Of a stretch of 64,000 nt of DNA, positions 1 through 9,600 are shown one piece after another (the first letter of the stretch is position 1; the number at the start of each line of letters is the position of its first letter). The DNA is from Roseivirga sp. (GTDB taxonomy: Bacteria > Bacteroidota > Bacteroidia > Cytophagales > Cyclobacteriaceae), in contig JAJCYM010000046.1 of assembly GCA_029262895.1 (NCBI GenBank), forward strand, positions 34,593-98,592. The letters are read 5' to 3'. The notes beneath the pieces are model-generated. The model saw only the letters and a program-made list of their open reading frames with translations. It did no database searches and was not told where the DNA came from. The position numbers were made by a program, and so were the translations under genes.

Positions 1-12
1 AAAAGTCAACTC

Positions 13-702
13 ATGAACAACATGAATAGAAGCGCTCTGGTCGGACTCATTTTTGTGGGTATAGGCGCAGTTTTACTCCTGGATAACTTGAGGCTCATCC
101 CATGGCAGGTAGCCTATTTCATTTTTCAATGGGAAAACATCTTAATAACCTTGGGTATTGTTTTAATCGCCTCCCGTGAGAATAACAAGCCAGGGTATAT
201 CCTCCTGGGTCTCGGGGTCGTTTTCAGTTTGGAAGAATGGCTCAACGTAAATATTAGCATAGGTGACCTTTGGCCCTTGGTGTTTATCGTTATCGGAGCG
301 TTCATCATTAGCAGAACACGCAAAACCGATCACGATATCAACTTTCAGGATCAAAGTGACGGCAAAGATGTAATTGAAGATACAGCCATCTTTGGCGGTG
401 GCGATAAGGTGATTACCAGTGAAAATTTCAAAGGGGGTACCCTCACTGCTATCTGTGGTGGCTCAAATATAGATTTGACTCAAAGTAAAATGGCAGAGGG
501 CCAAAATGTCATCGATGTATTTTACCTCTTCGGGGGATCGAAAATAAGAGTGCCACAAGATTGGACTATCCACCTCCAAACCACGGGTATATTTGGGGGT
601 ATGAGTGACAAACGAAAATTCGTAGATTCAAGTACTGACCCTAGTAAAGAATTGTATATCAAGGGAATAGCGATATTTGGTGGTAGTGAAATCACCAACT
701 GA
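13..702 (+). CDS. LiaF-like membrane protein (DUF5668 + LiaF C-terminal type)
   Basis: The 229-residue product has an N-terminal membrane half with about four hydrophobic segments (roughly residues 6-22, 31-52, 60-75, 85-102), followed by a soluble half. The soluble half has repeated glycine-rich turns (IFGGGDK, CGGSN, LFGGSKI, IFGGMSD, IFGGSEI), typical of the beta-helix LiaF/VraT-like 'cell wall-active antibiotics response' fold. Family members sense or modulate envelope stress. No sensor kinase lies next to it here, so the role is inferred from fold only. The ATG at 13 is followed by a second ATG at 22 that could be used instead. The gene ends 15 bp before the gamma-glutamyltransferase gene and may be co-transcribed with it. 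Confidence 0.75.
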   Translation: MNNMNRSALVGLIFVGIGAVLLLDNLRLIPWQVAYFIFQWENILITLGIVLIASRENNKPGYILLGLGVVFSLEEWLNVNISIGDLWPLVFIVIGAFIISRTRKTDHDINFQDQSDGKDVIEDTAIFGGGDKVITSENFKGGTLTAICGGSNIDLTQSKMAEGQNVIDVFYLFGGSKIRVPQDWTIHLQTTGIFGGMSDKRKFVDSSTDPSKELYIKGIAIFGGSEITN

Positions 703-717
703 CTTAAACGAAACCAG

Positions 718-2403
718 ATGAAAAAATTGATAGTTGCAGCCTTATGTCTAACTGCTTTTTCGGTTCAAGCTCAGGATAGGGTTACAGGAAAAAAATGGGC
801 CACCAGATCTGAGGTCATCGCTCAACATGGTATGGCTGCCACCAGTCAGCCCCTGGCCACTCAGGTAGCTTTGGACATCCTAAAGAAAGGCGGCAATGCC
901 ATTGATGCTGCTATTGCTGCCAATGCACTTTTAGGCTTGGTAGAACCTACCGGCAATGGGATTGGGGGCGATCTTTTTGCAATCATCTGGGATGCAAAAA
1001 CAGAAAAACTATATGGATTAAATGCCAGTGGAAGATCACCACAAGCACTTACGCTTGAGTATTTTAAAAAGAATGGCTATGAGAAAATTCCCTCTCATGG
1101 TCCCCTACCCGTGTCAGTCCCGGGTGCCGTAGATGGCTGGTTTGAAATGCATGGAAAGTTTGGCACTATGGATATGCAGGAAATCCTTCAACCTGCTATT
1201 GATTATGCTAATAATGGCTTCCCCGTAAGTGAGCTTATTGCCTGGTATATGGAGCAAGGGGCGAAGACCCTTCAACGCTTTCCCGGCTTTAAAGAGACCT
1301 ATATGCCCAATGGCCGTACTCCGGCAAAGGGAGAAATATTCAAAAATCCAGGCCTGGCAGCTACTTTGGACAAGATTGCTAAGGGTGGTAAAGATGCTTT
1401 TTACAAAGGTGAGGTGGCCAAAACTATTGCAGACTATATGCAGCAGTTGGGTGGTTTTTTATCCGAAAAAGACTTGGCAGACCACAAATCGGAATGGGTT
1501 GACCCCGTATCCGTTAACTACAGAGGTTATGATGTTTGGGAGCTACCTCCCAATGGGCAAGGCATTGCGGCTTTGCAAATGCTCACCATCCTGGAAGGCT
1601 ATGATTTAAAGTCAATGGGCTTTGGCAGCAGCGAATATGTTCACACTTTCACTGAAGCCAAGAAACTGGCTTTTGAAGATCGGGCAAAGTTTTATGCCGA
1701 CATGGATTTCTATAAAACTCCTGTCGAAGAATTACTTTCTGAGCAATATGCGGCTGAGAGAAGGCAATTGATCAGCCCCACTGCGGCCGGACGCTCCTAT
1801 CCTGCCGGTGCCTTAAAGGATGGTGACACTATCTATATGACGGTAGCAGATAAAGACGGCAACATGGTTTCTCTGATTCAAAGTAACTACAGGGGTATGG
1901 GAAGTGGTATGACGCCCCCCGGACTTGGGTTCATCTTACAGGATCGTGGCGAACTCTTTTCTCTGGAAGAAGGACATGCGAACGTCTTCGAACCTAACAA
2001 AAGGCCTTTCCATACCATCATCCCGGCATTTGTTACCAAGGATGGCAAACCCTGGATCAGTTTTGGTTTAATGGGAGGTGCCACCCAACCCCAGGGCCAT
2101 GCTCAAATCGTGATCAATATGATCGACTTTGGTATGAACCTTCAAGAGGCCGGTGACGCCCCGAGAATCCTACACAATGGCTCATCACAACCCACCGGGA
2201 GTGTAATGACTGATGGCGGTGTATTGCAACTTGAAACGGGGTTCGACTACGAAGTAATCCGTGAATTGGTGAAAATGGGTCATAAAATCTCATGGAATGT
2301 TGGTGCCTATGGCGGCTATCAGGCTATTATGTGGGATGCCGTAAACAAAGTATACTACGGGGCATCCGAGTCCAGAAAAGACGGACAAGCCGCGGGGTAT
2401 TAA
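718..2403 (+). CDS. ggt: gamma-glutamyltransferase
   Basis: A 561-residue Ntn-hydrolase precursor with a cleavable signal peptide (residues 1-18, ending SVQA before QD), so it is exported. Gamma-glutamyltransferases cleave gamma-glutamyl bonds (glutathione, gamma-Glu peptides) and self-process at a threonine that becomes the N-terminal nucleophile. The best candidate is Thr371 in KDGDTIYMTVADKDGN, giving a ~40 kDa large and ~21 kDa small subunit. Other family marks are the N-terminal GGNAIDAAIAANA and GNGIGGD motifs and the small-subunit segment GLMGGATQPQGHAQ. The small subunit resembles the YwrD-like branch more than E. coli Ggt. Substrate is not determined by sequence; in a bacillithiol-using organism, peptides are at least as likely as glutathione. 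Confidence 0.93.
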   Translation: MKKLIVAALCLTAFSVQAQDRVTGKKWATRSEVIAQHGMAATSQPLATQVALDILKKGGNAIDAAIAANALLGLVEPTGNGIGGDLFAIIWDAKTEKLYGLNASGRSPQALTLEYFKKNGYEKIPSHGPLPVSVPGAVDGWFEMHGKFGTMDMQEILQPAIDYANNGFPVSELIAWYMEQGAKTLQRFPGFKETYMPNGRTPAKGEIFKNPGLAATLDKIAKGGKDAFYKGEVAKTIADYMQQLGGFLSEKDLADHKSEWVDPVSVNYRGYDVWELPPNGQGIAALQMLTILEGYDLKSMGFGSSEYVHTFTEAKKLAFEDRAKFYADMDFYKTPVEELLSEQYAAERRQLISPTAAGRSYPAGALKDGDTIYMTVADKDGNMVSLIQSNYRGMGSGMTPPGLGFILQDRGELFSLEEGHANVFEPNKRPFHTIIPAFVTKDGKPWISFGLMGGATQPQGHAQIVINMIDFGMNLQEAGDAPRILHNGSSQPTGSVMTDGGVLQLETGFDYEVIRELVKMGHKISWNVGAYGGYQAIMWDAVNKVYYGASESRKDGQAAGY

Positions 2404-2603
2404 CATAACCTCAACGTGGTAAAATCACTTTTCGCAAGATTCGCACATTTTGAACGTATCTGAACATTCTATTGCCCTAATTCGATCATAGCTATCGCAA
2501 CATAAATTTTAATTAATTGATTTACAACGTATTACAAGCTTGGCATCAGGATTGTAAGTAAAAGGGCGGATAGAAAACATTTGTACATAAACGCACACAA
2601 TCA

Positions 2604-2867
2604 ATGGCAGCAATAGCGATACAAATCCCTCAGATTACCGGTGAACAGGACATCGAAGTAGAAGTAAAAATCAATGGTGAGAAGAAATCATATAACTACC
2701 GAGTGGAAGTATTCCATTGGGCGGACTGTGACAACCCAAGCGATGACAGAGTAGACTGCATCCGCCAGATTTTAGGTAAGTACGATGCCGAGTGGGAACT
2801 TTATCAAATCGGTATGCCTACCGATGAGGTAGTGCCAATCACCTTTAGAAAGAAGCGTTTCCTATAA
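2604..2867 (+). CDS. small conserved hypothetical protein
   Basis: An 87-residue acidic protein with no signal peptide or membrane segment. It opens with alternating beta-type sequence (IEVEVKINGEKKSYNYRVEVF), followed by an acidic HWADCDNPSDDR patch and a C-terminal basic RKKRFL tail. I do not recognise a named domain. The ATG is preceded by a 200-bp intergenic region, and the gene is followed at once by a strong terminator hairpin, so it is probably a monocistronic transcript. Residue composition and the clean terminator support it as a real gene. Confidence 0.7.
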   Translation: MAAIAIQIPQITGEQDIEVEVKINGEKKSYNYRVEVFHWADCDNPSDDRVDCIRQILGKYDAEWELYQIGMPTDEVVPITFRKKRFL

Positions 2868-2872
2868 ACGAT

Positions 2873-2900
2873 CCCGTACCATTTGTACGGGACTTTTATT
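2873..2900 (+). terminator. rho-independent terminator
   Basis: Perfect 7-bp stem CCCGTAC (2873-2879) / GTACGGG (2885-2891) with a CATTT loop, followed by ACTTTTATTT. It lies 5 bp after the stop of the small hypothetical gene. Confidence 0.85.
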
Positions 2901-2923
2901 TAGCCAACGCCCCATTATTTACC

Positions 2924-2931
2924 TACCTTTG
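2924..2931 (+). promoter_or_regulatory. candidate -7 box (TAnnTTTG) upstream of rimO
   Basis: TACCTTTG matches the Bacteroidota -7 consensus TAnnTTTG, 20 bp before the GTG chosen for rimO. No convincing -33 TTTG was found at the usual distance, so this is tentative. Confidence 0.35.
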
Positions 2932-2951
2932 CCTTCGCAAAATTTGAAGCT

Positions 2952-4262
2952 GTGAAGACGAAGGGAATGAAAAAAGACAAGGTGAATATCGTCACCTTGG
3001 GCTGTTCAAAAAATTTAGTGGACTCGGAAGTTATACTCACCCAACTCAAGGGTAATGGCATAAACACCGACCACGAGTCAAAAAAGGATGACTCCAATAT
3101 CATCATTGTCAATACCTGTGGCTTTATCGATAACGCAAAGCAAGAATCCATTGACACAATTCTGCGTTATGCTGATGCAAAAGCTGACGGTCAAATAGAC
3201 AAACTCTATGTCACAGGCTGCTTATCACAGCGTTATAAGGACGATCTGGAAAAAGAAATTCCACAAGTTGACTCCTTCTTTGGGACAATGGAGTTGCCAG
3301 CACTTCTAAAAAAATTCAAGGCTGATTATAAGCATGAACTGGTTGGTGAGCGAATCACCACCACATCTAATCACTATGCTTATATGAAAATCTCTGAGGG
3401 TTGCGATAGGCCTTGCTCCTTTTGCGCCATCCCTCTCATGAGAGGCAAGCATGTTTCCAGACCAATGGAAGAATTGGTGCAAGAAGCCAAGAATCTGGCT
3501 CGCAATGGGACTAAAGAAATTCTTCTTATAGCTCAGGACTCCACATTTTATGGCCTTGACATCTATAAAAAGAGGAATCTGGCCGAATTGCTCCAACGAC
3601 TATCCGATGTAGAAGGAATTGATTGGCTTCGCCTTCATTATGCATTTCCAACTGGTTTTCCACTTGACGTTCTGGATGTAATGGCCGAACGACAAAATAT
3701 TTGCAATTATTTGGATATCCCTCTACAGCACGGTTCTTCCAAAATGTTAAAGTTGATGAAAAGGGGGACAACGCGCGAAAAGACTGAATCGCTGATTCAG
3801 ACCATGAGGTCAAAGGTGCCTGATATTGCTATACGCACCACGCTCATTGCCGGACACCCAGGTGAAACAGAAGAAGATTTCAATGACATGGTGGATTTTG
3901 TGGAAAAAATGAGGTTTGATCGATTGGGAATTTTCACCTATTCCCATGAAGAAGATACCCATGCACACAGTATGGAAGATGATGTGCCGGACGAGTTGAA
4001 ACAAGAACGGGCCAATCACGTAATGCAGGTACAGGAACAGATTTCACGCGAGTTAAATGAGGCCAAGGTTGGCAAAACATTTAAGACGTTAATCGATAGA
4101 AAAGAAGGTGGGCAGTTCATTGGCAGAACCGAATTTGATTCACCAGAGGTGGACAATGAAGTGCTCATAGATGCGACTAAACATTATCTTAGAATAGGTG
4201 ATTTTGCGGCTATCAAAGTGACAGATGCTACAGAATTTGATCTTTATGGGGAACCCGTTTGA
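2952..4262 (+). CDS. rimO: ribosomal protein S12 methylthiotransferase RimO
   Basis: A radical-SAM methylthiotransferase of 436 residues that modifies an Asp of ribosomal protein S12. Domains in order are the N-terminal UPF0004 domain (VNIVTLGCSKNLVDSE, with conserved Cys), the radical-SAM core with CxxxCxxC in EGCDRPCSFCAIP (Cys151/155/158 counted from the GTG), and a C-terminal TRAM domain (last ~65 residues). The 'GCSKNLVDSE' signature separates RimO from MiaB. GTG at 2952 is used because relatives as I recall them begin with a similar MKTK stretch; an in-frame ATG at 2967 is the alternative. It is monocistronic, between a terminator and bshC. Confidence 0.95.
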   Translation: MKTKGMKKDKVNIVTLGCSKNLVDSEVILTQLKGNGINTDHESKKDDSNIIIVNTCGFIDNAKQESIDTILRYADAKADGQIDKLYVTGCLSQRYKDDLEKEIPQVDSFFGTMELPALLKKFKADYKHELVGERITTTSNHYAYMKISEGCDRPCSFCAIPLMRGKHVSRPMEELVQEAKNLARNGTKEILLIAQDSTFYGLDIYKKRNLAELLQRLSDVEGIDWLRLHYAFPTGFPLDVLDVMAERQNICNYLDIPLQHGSSKMLKLMKRGTTREKTESLIQTMRSKVPDIAIRTTLIAGHPGETEEDFNDMVDFVEKMRFDRLGIFTYSHEEDTHAHSMEDDVPDELKQERANHVMQVQEQISRELNEAKVGKTFKTLIDRKEGGQFIGRTEFDSPEVDNEVLIDATKHYLRIGDFAAIKVTDATEFDLYGEPV

Positions 4263-4344
4263 ATTTGATAGGTCATCCATATGAAATTGTTTTTCTTATC
4301 GTAGGTTATTTAGTTTATTTAGGCAAATCCGATCACGGCAATAA

Positions 4345-5931
4345 ATGGATATGACAATAGAAAAGCGCAGTGCGCAACTGTTAGGCAAAGTTGATTTTGA
4401 TGCTACCAACAGTTTCTCACAGGCCTTTCTCGATTATATCGCCCAAAAGCCAGAGCTCGAGCCTTTTCATGGGTTGCCGCCTGAAATAGCCTCATTCAAA
4501 TCTCAATTAGAAAACAGAACTTTTTCAACGAGTACGCGGTCTATAGTCTCTTCCGCATTGACCCACCAATATGACGGTCTTGAGACATCCGAAGCTACAG
4601 TAGCGAACATTAACCACTTAAAAAGTGCTGACACCTTTACCATTACAACAGGTCATCAGCTAAACATTTTTACCGGCCCACTCTATTTTATATACAAGAT
4701 TGTCACGGTCATCAATGCCTGCAAGAAATTGAAGGAGACTTATCCCGAATACAACTTTGTACCTGTTTACTGGATGGCCTCAGAAGATCACGACTTTGAT
4801 GAAATCGACCATTTCACATATGGTGGAAGAAAATTCTCCTGGGATACCGATCAAACAGGTGCCGTAGGAAGATTTGACCCTGCTTCGATCAAACCCATTT
4901 TTGATGAGATCAGTATGCCTGAATTCTTCAAGGAGGCATATCTCAAACATCAAACTTTGGCGGAGGCTGCCAGGTACTACGTTAATGCCCTGTTTGGCGA
5001 TGAAGGAATAGTAGTTATAGATGCGGACGATGCAGATTTGAAACGCATTTTCGAGCCAGTCATCAAGGAAGATGTTTTTAAAAACACTCCAAATGTCTTG
5101 GTAAATGAATCCAATACATCTTTAGAAAAGATCGGTTACAAGGCACAGGTCTTTCCCAGGGAAATCAATTTCTTTTACCTGAAAGAGAATATTCGTGCTC
5201 GTATTGTTAAGAATGAATCTCAGTTTTCAGTACTGGATCATGACATTCATTTTTCAGAATCAGAGCTCATGGCTGAAATTGAAGCACACCCCGAACGATT
5301 CAGCCCGAATGTAGTTTTAAGACCACTTTATCAAGAAACTATCCTGCCAAACCTGGCCTATGTTGGTGGCCCTTCAGAGTTAGTATATTGGTTTCAACTG
5401 AAAGAAGTTTTTAGCCATTTCAATACTGATTTTCCAATCTTATTACCTCGAAACTTTGCAGGAGTCCTTACACCCAACCTGCTTAAGAAAATAGAAAAGT
5501 CTTCCCTTTCATTTGAAGAAATCTTCATTGCAGCGGATATGTTGATCAAAGACAAAGTCAAGTCAAATACCGCCCATGACCTGGAATTGACACAGCAACT
5601 TGAGGATATCAAAAACCTTTTTTCTAAAGTATCTGTACAAGCGGAAAAAATCGATCCCACTCTGGAAAAACTCGTGCTGGCAGAACAACGGAGGGCAGAA
5701 AAAGCGATCCAGAAGATCGAAGGCAAACTGCTAAAAGCTGAAAAACGGAATCAGGAAACACTTGTCAACCGCATATATGATATCAAAGAAGCGCTATTCC
5801 CAAATGGAGTACCTCAGGAAAGAAAAGACAACTTCCTGAATTTTTATTTGACCAACCCCAAGTTTGTTGAACTCTGTTTAGAATCTTTCGACCCATTTGA
5901 CCTAAGGTTTCATCTGATCAGCAATGAATAA
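4345..5931 (+). CDS. bshC: bacillithiol biosynthesis cysteine-adding enzyme BshC
   Basis: 528 residues, the normal BshC length. Family features are TTGHQLNIFTGPLYFIYKI (residues ~98-116), PVYWMASEDHDFDEI and VVLRPLYQETILPNLAYVGGPSE, plus a C-terminal helical coiled-coil segment (~residues 400-480). BshC is thought to ligate cysteine to GlcN-malate in the last step of bacillithiol synthesis. A second ATG two codons in (4351) is possible. It overlaps the next gene (folate cyclo-ligase) by 8 bp, so the two are translationally coupled. A YtxJ-type bacilliredoxin gene about 11 kb away supports bacillithiol use. Confidence 0.95.
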   Translation: MDMTIEKRSAQLLGKVDFDATNSFSQAFLDYIAQKPELEPFHGLPPEIASFKSQLENRTFSTSTRSIVSSALTHQYDGLETSEATVANINHLKSADTFTITTGHQLNIFTGPLYFIYKIVTVINACKKLKETYPEYNFVPVYWMASEDHDFDEIDHFTYGGRKFSWDTDQTGAVGRFDPASIKPIFDEISMPEFFKEAYLKHQTLAEAARYYVNALFGDEGIVVIDADDADLKRIFEPVIKEDVFKNTPNVLVNESNTSLEKIGYKAQVFPREINFFYLKENIRARIVKNESQFSVLDHDIHFSESELMAEIEAHPERFSPNVVLRPLYQETILPNLAYVGGPSELVYWFQLKEVFSHFNTDFPILLPRNFAGVLTPNLLKKIEKSSLSFEEIFIAADMLIKDKVKSNTAHDLELTQQLEDIKNLFSKVSVQAEKIDPTLEKLVLAEQRRAEKAIQKIEGKLLKAEKRNQETLVNRIYDIKEALFPNGVPQERKDNFLNFYLTNPKFVELCLESFDPFDLRFHLISNE

Positions 5932-6499
5932 GGAAACGCTTCGCAAGTTGTTTCTTGAAAAACGTCAGACCCTCACGCCAGAAGAGCACAAAATCCGGAG
6001 TGAAAAAATATGTAACCAAGCCATAGAAATAATACAAGCGTCAAAATTTAAGTACATCCACATATTCTTGCCCATTGATAAGTTCTCGGAAGTTGACACT
6101 CAACCCATCTTTGATTTTCTAATACACTCACCTGATCATTTTGCGGCAACCTCAAAATGTGATTTCAATAATGGCTCCTTGGAACACTTTGTATGTGATA
6201 TTTCTACCCGATTTGCAACAAACAAATACGGCATTAAGGAGCCTATAAATGGGCAACCCATCCAGGAAAAAGAGCTTCAGTTGATTTTTGTACCCCTGAT
6301 CAGCTTCGACCGAAAGGGCATGAGAATTGGGTATGGCGGGGGATTCTACGACAAATTTCTTAATAAGTGTCTGTCAAAATGTGTCAAAACCGGTTTGGCT
6401 TTGACGCCTCCACTTGACAATATCGACTACTCCGAATCATATGACATCCCACTGGACAATTGCCTGACACATCATGCACTTTATAATTTTATAAAGTGA
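5924..6499 (+). CDS. 5-formyltetrahydrofolate cyclo-ligase family protein
   Basis: 191 residues. The ATP-dependent cyclo-ligase converts 5-formyl-THF to 5,10-methenyl-THF. Visible motifs are the N-terminal basic segment RKLFLEKRQTLTPEE and the nucleotide/folate loop FDRKGMRIGYGGGFYDKFL (about residues 126-144), the hallmark of the family. It begins inside the last codons of bshC. No terminator was found in the 185 bp that follow. Confidence 0.92.
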   Translation: MNKETLRKLFLEKRQTLTPEEHKIRSEKICNQAIEIIQASKFKYIHIFLPIDKFSEVDTQPIFDFLIHSPDHFAATSKCDFNNGSLEHFVCDISTRFATNKYGIKEPINGQPIQEKELQLIFVPLISFDRKGMRIGYGGGFYDKFLNKCLSKCVKTGLALTPPLDNIDYSESYDIPLDNCLTHHALYNFIK

Positions 6500-6684
6500 T
6501 GGGTACTTTAAGAATTTAGATTATTTTTGATATCTACTCGACTCTGGGTCAGGGCGAAACCAACCATCCGTTGTCTTTCTACTATATAAGCAGAAATTCG
6601 ACTGACGAGTACATTGGAAAATCGGTATGAATTGTGCCTATTCGCTCTTAAAGCAGTTATACCCTTGAACTAAACAGTTATATA

Positions 6685-9600
6685 ATGAAGCAGCGCTTGC
6701 TAGTAATTTTTAGTGTGTTGATTGTCGCAACACTATTATTTTTTCCCACTCCGGAAAAAAAGACCTCCAAAAAAGACAGCAATCTTGTTGGCCCATATGA
6801 AATGCCTCCTATAGAAAAGGTTGAGGTAGAGAGGCAACGAGATCAACCACACCTAGCTCTGCAACAAGAATTTGAGATGTTCAAAGATGACAAGCTTGGG
6901 TTTACCCCAACTCAAAGATTGGTTGAGGCTTACGAGGCCATGAAGGACAAATTTGAATCAGAGGAAAGGGAGCAAAGTGCTATTCCGGGAGTTCAGTGGG
7001 TTGAGAGGGGACCAAACAATGTAGGTGGTAGAACGCGCACCTTGATGTTTGATCCAAATGATCCAGACTCCAAAAAATTATGGGCCGGTGCGGTGACCGG
7101 TGGCCTGTGGTATATTGATGATATCACCAGCGATCAAGATCAATGGCAGTTAGAGGATGGCATTATGACCAACCTTGCCATCAGTTCTATGACTTATGAT
7201 CCTACTAACACACAGGTATTCTATGTTGGTACGGGGATGGGGTTTAGCGGAATAGTCAGAGGAGCCGGGATCTGGAAATCCGCTGATGGTGGAGCCACCT
7301 GGAATCAATTGACCAGTACCGTTAATTCAAATTTCTTCTTTGTTCAAAAAGTTGAAGTAACTCCTACAGGGACTGTTTTGGCTGCTACAACAACTGGTAT
7401 TCATCGCTCGACAGACGGAGGTACGAGTTGGACCAACGTTCAAGCAGCCCGACAGGCTGATATTGAAATCGCCTCTAACGGTACCATATATGCCAGCCGA
7501 GGAGTTAATTCCACTGGTGGGATTGTCAAATCAACCGATGATGGCTTGAATTGGACCAATATCACTCCTCCAAATACTGGTAACGCAGGAAGAACTGAAC
7601 TTGCCGTAGCTCCATCTGATCCCAACATAGTCTATGCTGTTGCTGATGGTGCACAACCTCCGGCAGATGTAGAGTATTTCAAGAAAACCATAGATGGTGG
7701 AGAAACATGGACCGATGTAACCATACCGATTTATACAGAACAGGCCGGCTGTGCTGAGGGTACCAGTCATTTTACAAGAGGACAAGCCTTTTTTGACCTT
7801 ATTCTAAATGTACATCCTGAAGACCCGGATTTAGTATATGCCGGTGGAATAAGCACCCATAGGTCAAAAGATGGGGGAGAAACCTGGGAGTTAATCACTT
7901 ATTGGGCCAACGTTCCATGTGCCGCTTTTGCACATGCCGATGTTCATGATATACAATTTAATCCGAATGATTTTGACATGATCGTTCTGGGCACTGACGG
8001 TGGTATAGATTACTCACCCGATGCCGGAGATGCAACCGTTACCCCAAGTTTTGATCGCAGGGTAAGAGGCTATAATACAGTACTATTTTACTATGGAGCA
8101 ATGGTCAATCAAGCGGGCTCCAATGCCATGCTCGCTGGCGCTCAAGATAATGGTACCCAGCGGTTTACTTCTATAGGAATGAACTCAACTATTTCCGCAC
8201 TAGGTGGTGATGGAACATTTTGTTCCATTGATCCAAACAATGCAAACAACCAATTGGCAAGCTTTGTATTTAATACTTATGACTATTCTACCGATGGCGG
8301 CTTAACATTCACAAGAATAGCTCAAGATCAAAGCAGCGGGCGCTTTATAAATCCAACCGACATAGATTGGGAAGCCGGAATTTTATATTCAGCCGCTGGT
8401 AGCAATGAACTTGGTAGACTTTCAGGTCTTCTTGGTAATCCAGGCAATTTCACTAAAATTCCCGTTTCCATATCCGGTCAAATTTCAGCGGTGAGAGTAT
8501 CCCCATATACTGCAAATAGGATATTTGTCGGCATTCAAGACAATACTAACGGAGGCAAAATTTTCATGATTGATGATGCCAATCTGGCCACTCCAACTGT
8601 TACCGAGATAACCGGTAACCTTGACTCCAACCGTGGTAGTTTTCTAAGAAGTATTGATATAGGGGTTTCTGATGACCAAGTGCTCATTACCTACGGCAAC
8701 TTTGGTAGTACCTCCGTCTACGAAACAACTGATGGTGGTACCAACTGGGTTGATAAAGAGGACAACCTTCCAGACATCCCCGTAATGTGGGGCCTTTACA
8801 ACCCACAGAATAGACAACAGGTTTTGTTGGCAACCCACCTGGGAGTTTGGTCAACAAACGACATTACAGCTGGTTCACCCAACTGGGAACCTTCTAATAA
8901 TGGCTTAGCATCTGTAAGAGTGGATCATTTAGTTTATCGCCCTGCTGATGAAACAGTAGCTGCGGCAACACATGGGCGCGGACTTTTTACGTCTAACGTT
9001 TTTGCCTCCACGGTCAGGGCAGATTTCAAAACCGACCAAATTGTGGGCTATGTTGGAGTACCAGTAAATTTTGAAGATGCCTCTTTGCTGCCAGGTGATT
9101 CCTGGAGTTGGGATTTTGGGGATGGGAACACCTCTACAAATCAAAATGCGAGTAACACCTATGCAACACCGGGCACCTATGATGTGACCTTATCCATTGC
9201 AAATGGCGCAGATGACGAACTTAAAGTAGGTTATGTCACCATTCTTCCAACCCTCCCCACTCCTTATGCAGCGGCAGATGGTGGAGATTTTGAATCAAAC
9301 CCTGAACACTTTACGTCAGCGGCACTTTTAAATGGCATAGATGTATGGGAAAGGGGCGTTCCTGGTAATCATTTGAATCAAACTAATTCTGGCACCAATC
9401 TTTGGAAGACCAACTTGGATGCTGACATAGGGGACTTTGGGTTTAATCACAGTTCTGCCCTATACACCCCGGCATTTGATATGTCCAATATGAACCAGGA
9501 CTATACAATGAGTTTTAACCTTAGCATGGAATCATTCTTTTGCAACGTGCCCTTTGCTCTTAAAGTAGAATACAGCGTCAATGGAGGTAGCCAATGGCAG

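Noticed and set aside
8929..9144. Antisense ORFs inside the giant T9SS protein gene (and similar shadows in rny, pheT, the E1 fusion)
   Set aside because: Opposite-strand frames with no family resemblance, fully inside strongly coding genes.
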